Shown here piece by piece: positions 39,882 through 48,261 of a stretch of DNA of 64,000 nt (its first letter is position 1; every line of letters starts with the position of its first letter). The stretch is from NCBI GenBank assembly GCA_030028905.1, contig JALDYZ010000005.1, positions 248,001 to 312,000 on the forward strand, written 5' to 3'. Origin of the DNA: Ferirhizobium litorale (GTDB lineage: Bacteria > Pseudomonadota > Alphaproteobacteria > Rhizobiales > Rhizobiaceae). Made by a program: the position numbers and the translations under genes. The notes below the pieces were generated by a model. The model searched no databases. It saw nothing but the letters and a program-made list of their open reading frames with translations, and had not been told where the DNA came from.

Positions 39882-41162
39882 ATGAGCTATATCGATACTT
39901 TCTACCTTCGCACCATCGCCGACGACGGCAAGCGCCCGCCGCTTCGCGGTGTCGCTGAATGCGATGTCGCGATCGTCGGCGGCGGGCTGTCGGGGCTGAC
40001 GACCGCGTTGCAGCTGGCACGCGCCGGGAAGTCCGTCGTCCTGCTGGAATCCGAGCGGATCGGCTGGGGCGCGTCGGGCCGCAACGGCGGCTTCGTGGGG
40101 GCCGGCTACGCCACTGGCGGCGAGGCCATCGCCCGCATGGCCGGTGCGGAAAACGCCCGCAAGCTGCACCAGCTTTCGATCGAGGGCATGCGCTTCGTGC
40201 GCGCCACCATCGACGAACTGAAGATCGAAAGCGCCGAACCGAAGCACGGCATCATGGGCGTGCAGCGCTATGACGGCGGCGGCGAGCTCAAGGCCTATGC
40301 CGACAAGCTGGCGAAGGAATACGACTACCACGTCGAGTTCAAGACGCGCGACGAGGTGCGCAGCGTCCTGCATTCGGAGCGCTATTTCGAGGGTGTGTGC
40401 GATCCCAACGCCTTCCACATGCATCCGCTCAATTACCTGCGCGCCGTTGCCGCCGAAGTCGAGCGCCTCGGCGGCCGTATCTACGAGCAGAGCCCTGCGG
40501 TTTCCGCCTCGCTTGACGGTGCGGAAAAGGTGATCGTGACGACGGACGGCACGGTCAAGGCGGCTACCGTCGTCTTTTCGACCGGCGGATACACGACAGG
40601 GCTTGTGCCGAAGCTGAAGCGCAGCTACCTGCCGATCGCGACCTACGTGATGCTGTCGGAGGAAAACCCGGATCTCATCCGCACGGCGATCAGCACGACG
40701 GACGCGATCGGCGACGACCGGCGCGCGGCCGATTACTACCGTGTGGTCGACGACGGCAAGCGACTGCTCTGGGGCGGACGCATCACCACCCGTGCCGCCT
40801 CGCCGGCGACCCTTGCGGCGGAACTGCGCCGCGAGATGGTCGGCACGTATCCGCAACTCGCCGATCTGAAGATCGAGACCTCGTGGTCGGGGCTGATGTC
40901 CTATGCCCGTCATCTGATGCCACAGATCGGCGAGATGCAGCCGGGCGTCTGGTACTGCACCGCCTTTGGCGGCCACGGCCTCAACACCACGGCGATCGGC
41001 GGCGTGGTTGTGGCCGAGGCGATCCTCGGACAATCCAACCGCCACAACCTTTTCAAGGCCTTCGGCCTCGTCTGGGCCGGCGGCCTGGCGGGCATGGCGA
41101 CGGCGCAACTCACCTATTGGGCGCTGCAGGCACAGGACTGGTGGCGGGAGCGATCGGCCTGA
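39882..41162 (+). CDS. FAD-dependent oxidoreductase, PuuB/OrdL-like (DAO family)
   Basis: 426 residues. FAD-binding Rossmann motif is AIVGGGLSGLTTALQLARAGKSVVLLE near residue 30, followed by IGWGASGRNGGFVGAGY, the hallmark of gamma-glutamylputrescine-oxidase-like enzymes. The C-terminal FAD contact is GGHGLNTTAIGGVVVAEAI. Such enzymes oxidise a C-N bond of an amine or amino acid to an imine/aldehyde with O2 or another acceptor. It lies between the importer binding protein and the permease, so it probably acts on the imported compound or its deglycated amine. The substrate is not determined. Confidence 0.87.
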   Translation: MSYIDTFYLRTIADDGKRPPLRGVAECDVAIVGGGLSGLTTALQLARAGKSVVLLESERIGWGASGRNGGFVGAGYATGGEAIARMAGAENARKLHQLSIEGMRFVRATIDELKIESAEPKHGIMGVQRYDGGGELKAYADKLAKEYDYHVEFKTRDEVRSVLHSERYFEGVCDPNAFHMHPLNYLRAVAAEVERLGGRIYEQSPAVSASLDGAEKVIVTTDGTVKAATVVFSTGGYTTGLVPKLKRSYLPIATYVMLSEENPDLIRTAISTTDAIGDDRRAADYYRVVDDGKRLLWGGRITTRAASPATLAAELRREMVGTYPQLADLKIETSWSGLMSYARHLMPQIGEMQPGVWYCTAFGGHGLNTTAIGGVVVAEAILGQSNRHNLFKAFGLVWAGGLAGMATAQLTYWALQAQDWWRERSA

Positions 41163-41179
41163 TCGCCGGGAGATATTTG

Positions 41180-42154
41180 ATGATTGGTACCCTGATCCTG
41201 AACTATCCGAACGCGGTCCGGCGCACCGCGTCCCTCGTCGGGCTCTTCGCCATTGCCGCGCTCGCCTACTGGATGGGCATCGGGGCGAAGTGGGTCGGTA
41301 GCATCGTTCCCGGGCTTGCGGGCGTCGACGGCTCCCCTCCTCCGGAAGCGGGGCGGATCCTAGCGGCCCTTGTCGTGGCGATGATAATCGTCGCCAACTG
41401 GAAGGTCATCAACCTGCTGCCGCGCCTCTACCAGATCATTGCGGTGTGGGTGGAACTGCTCGTCCTGCTCTTGCTGTTCTTCTATTCCTTCGACCTCAGC
41501 TTTTCCTTCATCGCTCGCAAGATCGGCTTCCTGGTCTCGCAGGGCGTGGTGACGACGCTGTTCATCTCGGCCGTGGCCATTGTCGCAGCCACCATCATCG
41601 CGCTCGCCGGGGCGATCGCCAAGCTGTCGAAGAACGGCCTGATCTACGGGCTGGCGACCTTCTACACCTCGCTGTTTCGCGGCCTGCCGCTTCTGATGCA
41701 GATCTACATCATCTATCTCGGCCTGCCGCAGGTGGGTTATGTCATCGGCGCGGTGCCGGCGGGCATTCTTGCCCTGTCGCTCTGCTACGGCGCCTATATG
41801 ACGGAAATCTTCCGGGCCGGCATCCTCAGCATCCCCAAGGGCCAGACGGAAGGCGCAACCGCCCTGGGGCTCAGCCCCAGCCAGACGATGTTCCTGGTCA
41901 TCCTGCCGCAGGCGATGCGGGTCATCGTGCCGCCGACCGGCAACCAGTTCATCGCCATGCTGAAGGATTCCTCGCTGGTGTCGGTGGTCGGCGTCTGGGA
42001 GCTGATGTACCTCGCCCGCACCCAGGGCCAGACCGAGTTCCGTCATATCGAGATGCTGATCACCGCCTCGATGATCTACTGGATCCTCTCGATCGGGCTC
42101 GAATATGTGCAGTCCCGCATCGAGGAGCGCTTTTCGCAGTCCCTGAAGCGGTAG
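41180..42154 (+). CDS. Amino-acid ABC importer permease (HisM/GlnP-like)
   Basis: 324 residues. The C-terminal ~220 residues are a standard polar amino-acid permease: VSQGVVTTLFISAVAIVAATIIALAGA, FRGLPLLMQIYIIYLGLP, and the EAA loop EGATALGLSPSQTMFLVILPQAMRVIVPP. The N-terminal ~110 residues hold three extra helices. The ATG at 41180 has GGGAGA upstream; a longer in-frame extension overlaps the oxidase gene and is discounted. No second permease and no ATPase gene follow, so the importer needs an ATPase from elsewhere. Confidence 0.9.
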   Translation: MIGTLILNYPNAVRRTASLVGLFAIAALAYWMGIGAKWVGSIVPGLAGVDGSPPPEAGRILAALVVAMIIVANWKVINLLPRLYQIIAVWVELLVLLLLFFYSFDLSFSFIARKIGFLVSQGVVTTLFISAVAIVAATIIALAGAIAKLSKNGLIYGLATFYTSLFRGLPLLMQIYIIYLGLPQVGYVIGAVPAGILALSLCYGAYMTEIFRAGILSIPKGQTEGATALGLSPSQTMFLVILPQAMRVIVPPTGNQFIAMLKDSSLVSVVGVWELMYLARTQGQTEFRHIEMLITASMIYWILSIGLEYVQSRIEERFSQSLKR

Positions 42155-42168
42155 GCGGACACCCGGAA

Positions 42169-42188
42169 GGCCGCCTGTCGGGGCGGCC
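42169..42188. terminator. Convergent stem-loop between permease and NTF2-like genes
   Basis: GGCCGCC / GGCGGCC forms a 7-bp stem with a 6-nt loop, between two convergent genes (stops at 42154 and 42197). It lacks T-runs on both sides, so intrinsic termination is only partly supported. Confidence 0.4.
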
Positions 42189-42196
42189 GATATCCG

Positions 42197-42607
42197 TCAG
42201 ACCAGGCCGGCCCGCCGTGCCACCGCAAGGGTGTCGATGAACTCGACCACCTCGACGACGCGGCCGTCCCTGAACGTTATCTTGTCGATGTATTCGGCAT
42301 CGTCCGTGTCTCCGGTCGGGACGAACCTGACCTCCCCGGCGCGGTGGGCGAAGGCCGTGTCCCCGTCAACATGGATAGCGATCGTCTTGACCCCGGAGAG
42401 GTCCCAGACGTCGATAAGGGACCGGAACGTGGCGCGCAGCGCCTCTTCCCGGTCGACCTTCTGCATCGTGGTGTCGAGGCGATCGCCGCCGGCGACACGG
42501 AAGCTGCAGGACGGGTCGAAATACGACATCATGGCATCGAGGTCGTCCCTGTCGCGTGCGGCGTAAACTGCATGCACTACCTTTTCGAGTTCTGAACGAT
42601 CCGTCAT
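42197..42607 (-). CDS. NTF2-like/SnoaL-fold protein
   Basis: 136 residues. The sequence VVHAVYAARDRDDLDAMMSYFDPSCSFRVAG followed by EALRATFRSLIDVWDLSGVKTIAIHVDGDTAFAHRAGEV matches the nuclear-transport-factor-2-like fold that includes SnoaL cyclases and ketosteroid isomerase relatives. Such proteins often form a small-molecule pocket. The ATG at 42607 is used; the in-frame extension to 42763 lacks homology. It is the last gene on this strand of the frl-like set, 183 bp after the kinase stop, and may be co-expressed. Its function is unknown. Confidence 0.78.
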   Translation of the reverse strand: MTDRSELEKVVHAVYAARDRDDLDAMMSYFDPSCSFRVAGGDRLDTTMQKVDREEALRATFRSLIDVWDLSGVKTIAIHVDGDTAFAHRAGEVRFVPTGDTDDAEYIDKITFRDGRVVEVVEFIDTLAVARRAGLV

Positions 42608-42790
42608 GACATGCCTCCCATTGCCGGATTGAGCTCGCTCTATTGGACCCTGCGGGGGTACAGCATCATGGACGCGGGCATTTTCGCGCGCGCAAACAGC
42701 AGTTGCAGATTGCCAGAATGCACCGAACGGCAACAAAGCGCCAGAGGGCGGATGCCACGGCAATCCGGCCCCGGATGGCCTTGGATTGTC

Positions 42791-43600
42791 TCAGATCGCG
42801 GCCAACTGCTGCGGGAATCCGCCGACATGGGTGCAGGTCATGGCGGCGCGGTCGCGTCCCGCTTCCAAGCAGGCGGCAGCCGGCATGCCGCCGACATGGG
42901 CGGCAAGATAGCCGGCGATGAAGCTGTCCCCTGCCCCGGTGGTGTCGACCACCTCGACCGGTCTTATGCCGACGCGCACGAGATTGCGACCGTCATAGGC
43001 GAGCGAACCCACCGGCCCCATGGTGACCACGGCGCGCTTTGCGCCACGGGCGACGAGGTCGGATGCTCGATCGGCGGCTTGGGCGGGATCGTCGCCGGCT
43101 GAGGCAAAGGCGATCGCCAGCCCCTCCACGCCGAGATTGTGCGGATCGGCATTGACTGAAATATCTTGGGAGACGCTGACGCCGGCCGCGGCAAGCCGGC
43201 GACGCAGCTCCCCTCCATCGTCGAGCCAGCCGATATGCACATGGTCCACGGCTGCAAGCGCAATAAGCGCCGTCTCGCCCGGCGCGTAGCCGCGGCAAAC
43301 GCCAAAATCCTCGTAGGTCATGATGCGGTCGCCGTCCGGCATGACGCGGATATCGGTAAAGGCGGTGTTGCCGGGCCGGGTATCGACATGCGCCACGCCA
43401 ACGCCGTTGGCCGCGAGCAGCGTGCGGATGCGCCGGCCATCCGGATCGTCGCCGACCGCACCGAAATAGGAGGCGGCATGGCCGAGCCTTGCGAGCTGCA
43501 CGGCGACGTTGACGGCATTGCCGCCGACCTGCGCGAGACCGACCGGCGGCAGGAAGCGATCGATGCAATTGTCACCGACGGCTGCAAATCGGAATGCCAT
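42791..43600 (-). CDS. frlD: PfkB-family kinase, FrlD-like
   Basis: 269 residues. The early motif GGNAVNVAVQLARLGHAASYFGAVGDDPDG and the C-terminal DTTGAGDSFIAGYL, with the catalytic Asp in GAGD, are the PfkB hallmarks. Length and the start (FAAVGDNCIDRFLP) fit fructoselysine kinase FrlD, which puts phosphate on C6 of a fructosyl amine in the cytoplasm. It is 79 bp downstream of the FrlB-like deglycase gene, the expected next enzyme. The ATG at 43600 has GGAGAG nearby. The exact amine partner is unknown. Confidence 0.83.
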   Translation of the reverse strand: MAFRFAAVGDNCIDRFLPPVGLAQVGGNAVNVAVQLARLGHAASYFGAVGDDPDGRRIRTLLAANGVGVAHVDTRPGNTAFTDIRVMPDGDRIMTYEDFGVCRGYAPGETALIALAAVDHVHIGWLDDGGELRRRLAAAGVSVSQDISVNADPHNLGVEGLAIAFASAGDDPAQAADRASDLVARGAKRAVVTMGPVGSLAYDGRNLVRVGIRPVEVVDTTGAGDSFIAGYLAAHVGGMPAAACLEAGRDRAAMTCTHVGGFPQQLAAI

Positions 43601-43679
43601 CAACTCTCCTGGTAAGTGACGTCAGCGCCCGGAATCACCCGGGCGCGAATAGCCAGTGCACACGGTTTGCCCGGCGCGT

Positions 43680-44693
43680 TCAATAGGCAACGCGCTTGTA
43701 ATAGCGGCGGGTGGTGAGCGGGTGATCACGCAACACCTCGAGATGGGCGCTGACGCGTTCGAGCACCGTGGCGAGCAGCACCGGCGACAGCAGCTGGCGC
43801 ACGTCTGCAGAAACGCCAGGCAGCGCGAGCCCCGCGGTGTCTATCACCGTCAGCTTGTCGGTGTAGCGCTTGGCAAAGTCCTCGACCCGGTCGGCGAGCG
43901 GGCGCAAATGGTCCTCGCCCTTGAACAGCAGCACGCTGACGCCCGGCTCGACCAGTTCGAGCGTGCCGTGGAAGAAATCGGAGGCGTGCACCGGGCGGGT
44001 GCGGATCCATTGCATCTCCTCGAGGATGCACATGCCGTAGTAGAAGGCTTGCGGCCAGGCATTTCCGGCGCCGGTGACGATGTGGTAGTCGGCGGCAGCG
44101 ATATTCTCGGCGATCGCAGCGGCCGAAGGTTCGAAGCAGCGTTTGACGTCCAGGAGCAGGGCCGGAAGCATGAAGAATTCGTCGACCATGCGCTGGTGGT
44201 CGGCAAGCTCGCCGTTGTGCTTCATGATGGAGAGCGCGATCAGCAGCGACTGCATGTAGAAGGATTCGCAGGACGTGTCGTCTTCGGCGAAATTCACGAA
44301 GGCATGCGTGCCGCCCTGCCCCAGCGGCGTCTTTTCATGACCGACAAGCGTGATGACTGTTGCGCCGATTTCCTTGAGCTTTGCCAGCATTGCCACGCTT
44401 TCCTTGGTGGTGCCGGAAAGCGACGGCATGACGACGATGGAACGGCTGGTGAGGTTTGCCGACCCGGTGACGACGAGTTCCGCCGGCATGTCGATGAAGA
44501 CGGGAAAACGCGAGCGCCGCTGCAGCAGTTGTGCGGCTGGCTGCATCAGAATGGCGGCGCCGCCGGTACCAAGGAAGAAGACGTTGTCGGCGCCGGCCTT
44601 GATGCATTCGCCGATGACCTGATCGAAATGCGAGGCGAAGGCCACCGCCCCCGACTGGATTCTCAGAAAACGCTGTTCATCGAAGTTCAGCAT
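43680..44693 (-). CDS. frlB: SIS-domain deglycase, FrlB/FraB-like
   Basis: 337 residues with two SIS domains of the sugar isomerase type. SIS1 is at about residues 35-160 (NVFFLGTGGAAILMQ and VVMPSLSGTTKESVAML), SIS2 at about 180-320 (YHIVTGAGNAWPQAFYYGMCILEEMQW and ASDFFHGTLELVEPG). These fit FrlB (fructoselysine-6-phosphate deglycase) and FraB. The reaction would release glucose 6-phosphate and a free amine or amino acid. The start is the ATG at 44693 following the operator region; an in-frame extension to 44891 has no homology. The kinase FrlD-like gene follows. Confidence 0.85.
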   Translation of the reverse strand: MLNFDEQRFLRIQSGAVAFASHFDQVIGECIKAGADNVFFLGTGGAAILMQPAAQLLQRRSRFPVFIDMPAELVVTGSANLTSRSIVVMPSLSGTTKESVAMLAKLKEIGATVITLVGHEKTPLGQGGTHAFVNFAEDDTSCESFYMQSLLIALSIMKHNGELADHQRMVDEFFMLPALLLDVKRCFEPSAAAIAENIAAADYHIVTGAGNAWPQAFYYGMCILEEMQWIRTRPVHASDFFHGTLELVEPGVSVLLFKGEDHLRPLADRVEDFAKRYTDKLTVIDTAGLALPGVSADVRQLLSPVLLATVLERVSAHLEVLRDHPLTTRRYYKRVAY

Positions 44694-44751
44694 ATATCGT
44701 CTCTCTTTCCTGCTTTGCGTTCCGGGCGTTCGGCCGACGTGTCGAACAATG

Positions 44752-44762
44752 TTGTCAGACGA
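44752..44762. promoter_or_regulatory. Operator-like site TTGTCAGACGA upstream of frlB-like gene
   Basis: Identical in core to the site at 38921-38931. It lies 58 nt from the ATG of the frlB-like gene. It also continues as TGTCAG-ACGA-CTGACA (44753-44768), a perfect 16-bp inverted repeat that may bind a dimeric GntR regulator. Confidence 0.7.
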
Positions 44763-44923
44763 CTGACACGATGGCATTTTTTTGTCAAGCAGTCTGTGAT
44801 TTCGTCGCCGAAGAGATGCGTGCGACAATGCTGCTCTCCGTCGCGATCGGAGGGGAATCAGGCCGGGCGGCTGGACCGTGTTCCGCTGCACTACCCGAAT
44901 ACTGATACTTGACCGGGGCGAAT

Positions 44924-44934
44924 TTGTCAGACAA
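44924..44934. promoter_or_regulatory. Operator-like site TTGTCAGACAA upstream of GntR gene
   Basis: A perfect inverted repeat TTGTC-A-GACAA. It sits 52 nt before the GTG at 44987 and would give autoregulation of the regulator gene. With the other two sites it defines the predicted regulon. Confidence 0.65.
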
Positions 44935-44986
44935 GAACGATGGCTGACGCATGCAGCGCTTCTTGGTGTGCAACGAGGTCCGAACA

Positions 44987-45718
44987 GTGGAAGAACCGCT
45001 TCGCGATGCCCGAACCCTGGTCGTCCAGTTGCGCGACAGGATCGCAGACCTGATCCGAACCGAAGGCTTGAAGCCTGGCGACAAGTTGCCGACCGAAGCG
45101 CAGCTCACTGCCCGGTTCCGGATATCACGCCCGGCGCTTCGCGAAGCGTTGAAGTTGCTCGAGCAGGACAACATCATCTATGTCGAACATGGGCGCGGGC
45201 GCTTCGTCTCGGCGTTGTCGGCGGTGCAGGTGGACCGCCCGATCACCGTGTTCGAGAGCGTCACCGACATGGTTGCGCATTACGGCTACAAGACCAGCAA
45301 CAAGGTGCTGTCGGTCGCCGAGGAACCCGCGGACGAGACGGTCGCGGCGCAACTGAGGCTCGCGGCCGGCGACAGGGTGATCAGGCTGGAGCGTTTGCGC
45401 CTGGAGAACGATACGCCCATCCTCTATTGCATCGACTGCGTGCCGAGGGCGCTCGTGCCGCTGCGGCTTTACGACATTGACTGGAGCGGCTCGCTGCTCG
45501 ACGTGCTTGGCGAGTTCAAGCAGCGACCGCGCATGTCGTCGGCTTCGGTCTCGGCCACCATGCTGCCGGCCGATGTGGTGGAGCGTCATGACCTGCGCGA
45601 CTTCGGCCCTGCCCTGCTGATCGAGGAAACCTGCTTCAGCGCCGCCGGCGAGCCGGTGCTGCACTCGCAGGACTATCATCGCGGCAGCCATTTTTCCTTC
45701 AGCATGGTGCGCAAGTAG
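44987..45718 (+). CDS. GntR-family regulator, HutC/UTRA type
   Basis: 243 residues. The winged helix spans RDRIADLIRTEGLKPGDKLPTEAQLTARFRISRPALREALKLLEQDNIIYVEHGRGRFV. A UTRA-type ligand domain follows from about residue 80, with RLERLRLENDTPILYCIDCVPRAL typical of sugar-phosphate-responsive regulators. The GTG at 44987 is chosen because GAGG lies 8 nt before it and the distance to the upstream operator then equals that at the other two sites; an in-frame ATG at 44951 is the alternative. It is divergent from the frl-like operon. A phosphorylated Amadori product is a plausible effector (inferred from FrlR-like context). Confidence 0.87.
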   Translation: MEEPLRDARTLVVQLRDRIADLIRTEGLKPGDKLPTEAQLTARFRISRPALREALKLLEQDNIIYVEHGRGRFVSALSAVQVDRPITVFESVTDMVAHYGYKTSNKVLSVAEEPADETVAAQLRLAAGDRVIRLERLRLENDTPILYCIDCVPRALVPLRLYDIDWSGSLLDVLGEFKQRPRMSSASVSATMLPADVVERHDLRDFGPALLIEETCFSAAGEPVLHSQDYHRGSHFSFSMVRK

Positions 45719-45740
45719 GCCTGCGCTTCTCTCCCCTCCC

Positions 45741-46499
45741 CTAGCGGCGCATCTTGCGGGCGGCGATGACGAGGTCGTCGACCACCGGCATGATTGCGAG
45801 CAGGAAGACCAGTCCGGCAAGCAAGAGTGCGGCCGTGAAGCCGAGGCGGCTGAAGGCAACCGCACCCGCAATGCCGCCGGCGAGAAAGAGCCCGACGAGG
45901 CTTGCCAGCAGCCTGAGTTTCGTTCGGTCGGCATAGACCTTGGGCAGGGTCGGATCGGCGGACGGCGCGTTCCAGTAAAACAGCTTGCCGAGCTCTATCC
46001 CCATGTCGGTCACCAGGCCGGTGACGTGAGTGGTACGGATGCGGGCGCCGGAGAGCTTCGTGATGATGGCGTTCTGCAACCCCATGACGAAGCAGAGCAG
46101 CATCACCGTCGCCATGCCGAACAGCCAGCCATGTTGTTGCAGGGTGCTGCCTGCAAGGCCGAACAAGGCGAGCAGGCCGGCCTCCAGCATCAGTGGCATT
46201 GCATACTCGGCTTCAAGTCGCATTCGTCGGGCCCAGTTGATCAGGATGGCGGAACAAGCAGCACCGGTGATGAAGGCGAAGAGGGCGCTGATCCCGGCAA
46301 GCACCAGGCGGCCCTCGCCCAGCACCGCATTGTCGGCGACCGACGAAACGATGCCGGACATGTGCGAGGTGTATTCGCTGACCGCCATGAATCCGCCGGC
46401 ATTGGCCGCGCCGGCAGTAAAGGTCAGGAAGAAGGCGAGATGCCGGTCGCTTGCCTCGTTGCGTTCGCGCGCGGTCAGACGACGCAGGTAAGGGATCAT
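45741..46499 (-). CDS. YoaK/DUF1275 family membrane protein
   Basis: 252 residues with about six TM helices. TM1 is AFFLTFTAGAANAGGFMA, then SEYTSHMSGIVSSVADNAVLG and a central MLLCFVMGLQNAIITKLSGARIRTTHVTGLVTDMGIELGK, the DUF1275 signature (Q-N-A and T-H-V-T-G). The ATG at 46499 follows GGAGG at about 7 nt; the ATG at 46514 is an alternative. Convergent with the GntR gene, stop to stop 22 bp. The cellular function of the family is not known to the annotator. Confidence 0.87.
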   Translation of the reverse strand: MIPYLRRLTARERNEASDRHLAFFLTFTAGAANAGGFMAVSEYTSHMSGIVSSVADNAVLGEGRLVLAGISALFAFITGAACSAILINWARRMRLEAEYAMPLMLEAGLLALFGLAGSTLQQHGWLFGMATVMLLCFVMGLQNAIITKLSGARIRTTHVTGLVTDMGIELGKLFYWNAPSADPTLPKVYADRTKLRLLASLVGLFLAGGIAGAVAFSRLGFTAALLLAGLVFLLAIMPVVDDLVIAARKMRR

Positions 46500-46641
46500 T
46501 CGCCGCGCCTCCATTCAGTTCGCGACCCGTCGAATCGGGTGGTTGGTCCTGCCAAGCCTGCACCATGACGGGCGTTTGCTGTTGGCGCAATAGGATGCAT
46601 CCGGATCGATGGAGGGGCGAGGAGGAGTGCGGGTGTAGCGT

Positions 46642-46657
46642 GTTGACAGCTGTCAAC
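46642..46657. repeat. parS-like centromere site 1 (repABC type)
   Basis: A perfect 16-bp palindrome GTTGACAGCTGTCAAC that fits the published repABC centromere consensus GTTNNCNGCNGNNAAC at every fixed position. It is the first of three identical copies within 155 bp, in a gene-free region. Such sites bind RepB in rhizobial plasmids. Confidence 0.8.
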
Positions 46658-46713
46658 TTGCTGCGGGTTGATCGGCGTGGCCTGCGGAGACGTTATCAGC
46701 CGGCGACCGGAAA

Positions 46714-46729
46714 GTTGACAGCTGTCAAC
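46714..46729. repeat. parS-like centromere site 2 (repABC type)
   Basis: Second identical copy of GTTGACAGCTGTCAAC, 72 bp from the first (start to start). A similar but imperfect GGTTGACGGC follows directly. Confidence 0.8.
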
Positions 46730-46780
46730 CGGTTGACGGCAGCCTGACACGTCGGCCGTTTGGTGTGGGCCGCGTTGTGA

Positions 46781-46796
46781 GTTGACAGCTGTCAAC
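46781..46796. repeat. parS-like centromere site 3 (repABC type)
   Basis: Third identical copy, 67 bp after the second. The palindrome extends to 18 bp here (AGTTGACAGCTGTCAACT). No repA, repB or repC gene is seen in the window. The rest of the 46500-46938 gap shows no gene. Confidence 0.8.
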
Positions 46797-46938
46797 TGGG
46801 TTTGTTCGTGTCTGATCTCCACGCTTGTAACGGAGGTCGTCACCGTGCCGTGAGCCGGCTACGTTCGCGAAATTTCGTGGTTGCAGGGGTGGGGGTGCTA
46901 GCCAAGGTGGCGTCGGACGCGAACCTGTTCGCGGCGCC

Positions 46939-47910
46939 TCACGGTTCCTGGAAGGACGCTGACCCTGCGCGCAGCGAATGACTGGAAAACATCTCGCCAC
47001 GGGCGCCGGCCGAAAGCTCCGGGCGTATGCCAGCCGCAAGTGCGGCCTGCTTGACCAGGCGAGCGACGTGGCGATCGTTGAGGCGCACCGATCCCGCAGA
47101 CCTGCCCTTGCCGGTTACCCGGCGAAAGAGCGGGCCGTGCGCCAGTCGCGCATACTTCATCCAGCTTTCGACGGCCGCGACCGGACAGCTGGATTCCGAC
47201 GCACTGCGGGCGATCGCAATCTCGCGCTTGCCGCGCCGGGAACGCAGCGCCACCAGCATTCCATCGCTGCGAATGTCGACCCATCCGGAACCGTTCTCGG
47301 ATTCGTCCGGGCCGCAATCCAGCCCGACGATTTCGGAGCGACGCAACCCGCCGGCGAAACCGAGCAGCAGGATGGCGCGATCGCGAAGGCCGCGAAGCGT
47401 CGCCCGGTCGAGGGTTTCGAGCATGGCGACAAGTTCATCGGGGCGGAGTGCCTGCTTGCCCGGCGCGGGTCGGGATCCGAGCTTTCGCGCGGCTGTCAGC
47501 GCATCGGCGATGCGGCCGTCGGAGCGATCGAGTATCAGTCCGCGCTGCCCGTAGTTCCACGCAAGCGCGGATAGCCTGCGCTTGAGCGTAGCGATGGAAG
47601 CCATCTTCCGCTCGGCGCCGGCCCCTCCGGTTGCAAGGGCTGCCAGGTAGCTGCCAACGGTCTCGGGTCGGGGCGGCATGATGGCTACTCCATTGCGGCG
47701 ACACCAGGCGGCAAAATGCTTCCAGTCGCTGGCATAGGCCCGGCGGGTATTGTCGGCAGAAGCCTGGGGTCTTTCCACGCCGCGTTGCGCCGTCTGTACG
47801 GCGACCGGGGGAGAGGAGCCTGGCCCGAGACCGGCGGCTTTACTGTTCGCATCAGAGCGAGGGGCGAGGGGGGCTGCTTCCGCGTCGCTGTCGTCCATTA
47901 TTCCATCCAT
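46939..47910 (-). pseudogene. Tyrosine recombinase/integrase, C-terminally truncated
   Basis: 323 residues. The SAM-like core-binding domain is at about residues 50-155 (NTRRAYASDWKHFAAWCRRNG). The catalytic domain has the first Arg in GGLRRSEIVGLD and HSLRAG, the HxxR box. The reading frame then ends after 8 residues, before the second His/Trp and the catalytic Tyr, where intact relatives continue ~50 residues (QLGHASxxMTxxYxRR). No frame in the following DNA restores this, so the 3' end has been lost by recombination near the parS cluster. It should not be active. The ATG at 47910 is used (upstream frame open to 47964). Confidence 0.75.
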
Positions 47911-48261
47911 GTTCGCTTCCAATTCATCATCGCCGGACCATCGCCGTCGTCCGCTTCGGTGCAATCGTCGGTCTCGGCGACGACGTCCGATACCACTCTG
48001 TCAACAACATCTCTGTTTGCGCGGGGTGGCGAAAACCTTAACCACGGATTAAGATAGCTCGGCTAGCTTGAATCAGTTCCTGCCCGGCGCGGATCTGGTG
48101 TCGAATCTGTCGATTATCGGACACAATTCCTTTCTGACAAGAGCGGCGGAAAATCGTCAAAATAATAGTCAAAAGCGCCGTTGGCGGAGACGTCCAAAGG
48201 CGGGCCAAGTATGGCGCATGGCGGGTCGGCTCGCCCAGGCGGCGGGCTCCAGCATGCTGGT
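47911..48261. other. 351-bp gene-free stretch
   Basis: No supported gene. It lies between the start of the recombinase gene (transcribed left) and the 3' end of the LysR gene (also transcribed left). AT-richer at 48040-48180. The recombinase promoter is expected in its left part. Confidence 0.35.

Noticed and set aside
46642-46796. Plasmid iterons for replication initiation
   Set aside because: The repeats are perfect palindromes matching the repABC parS consensus, not direct iterons, and no initiator gene is near.
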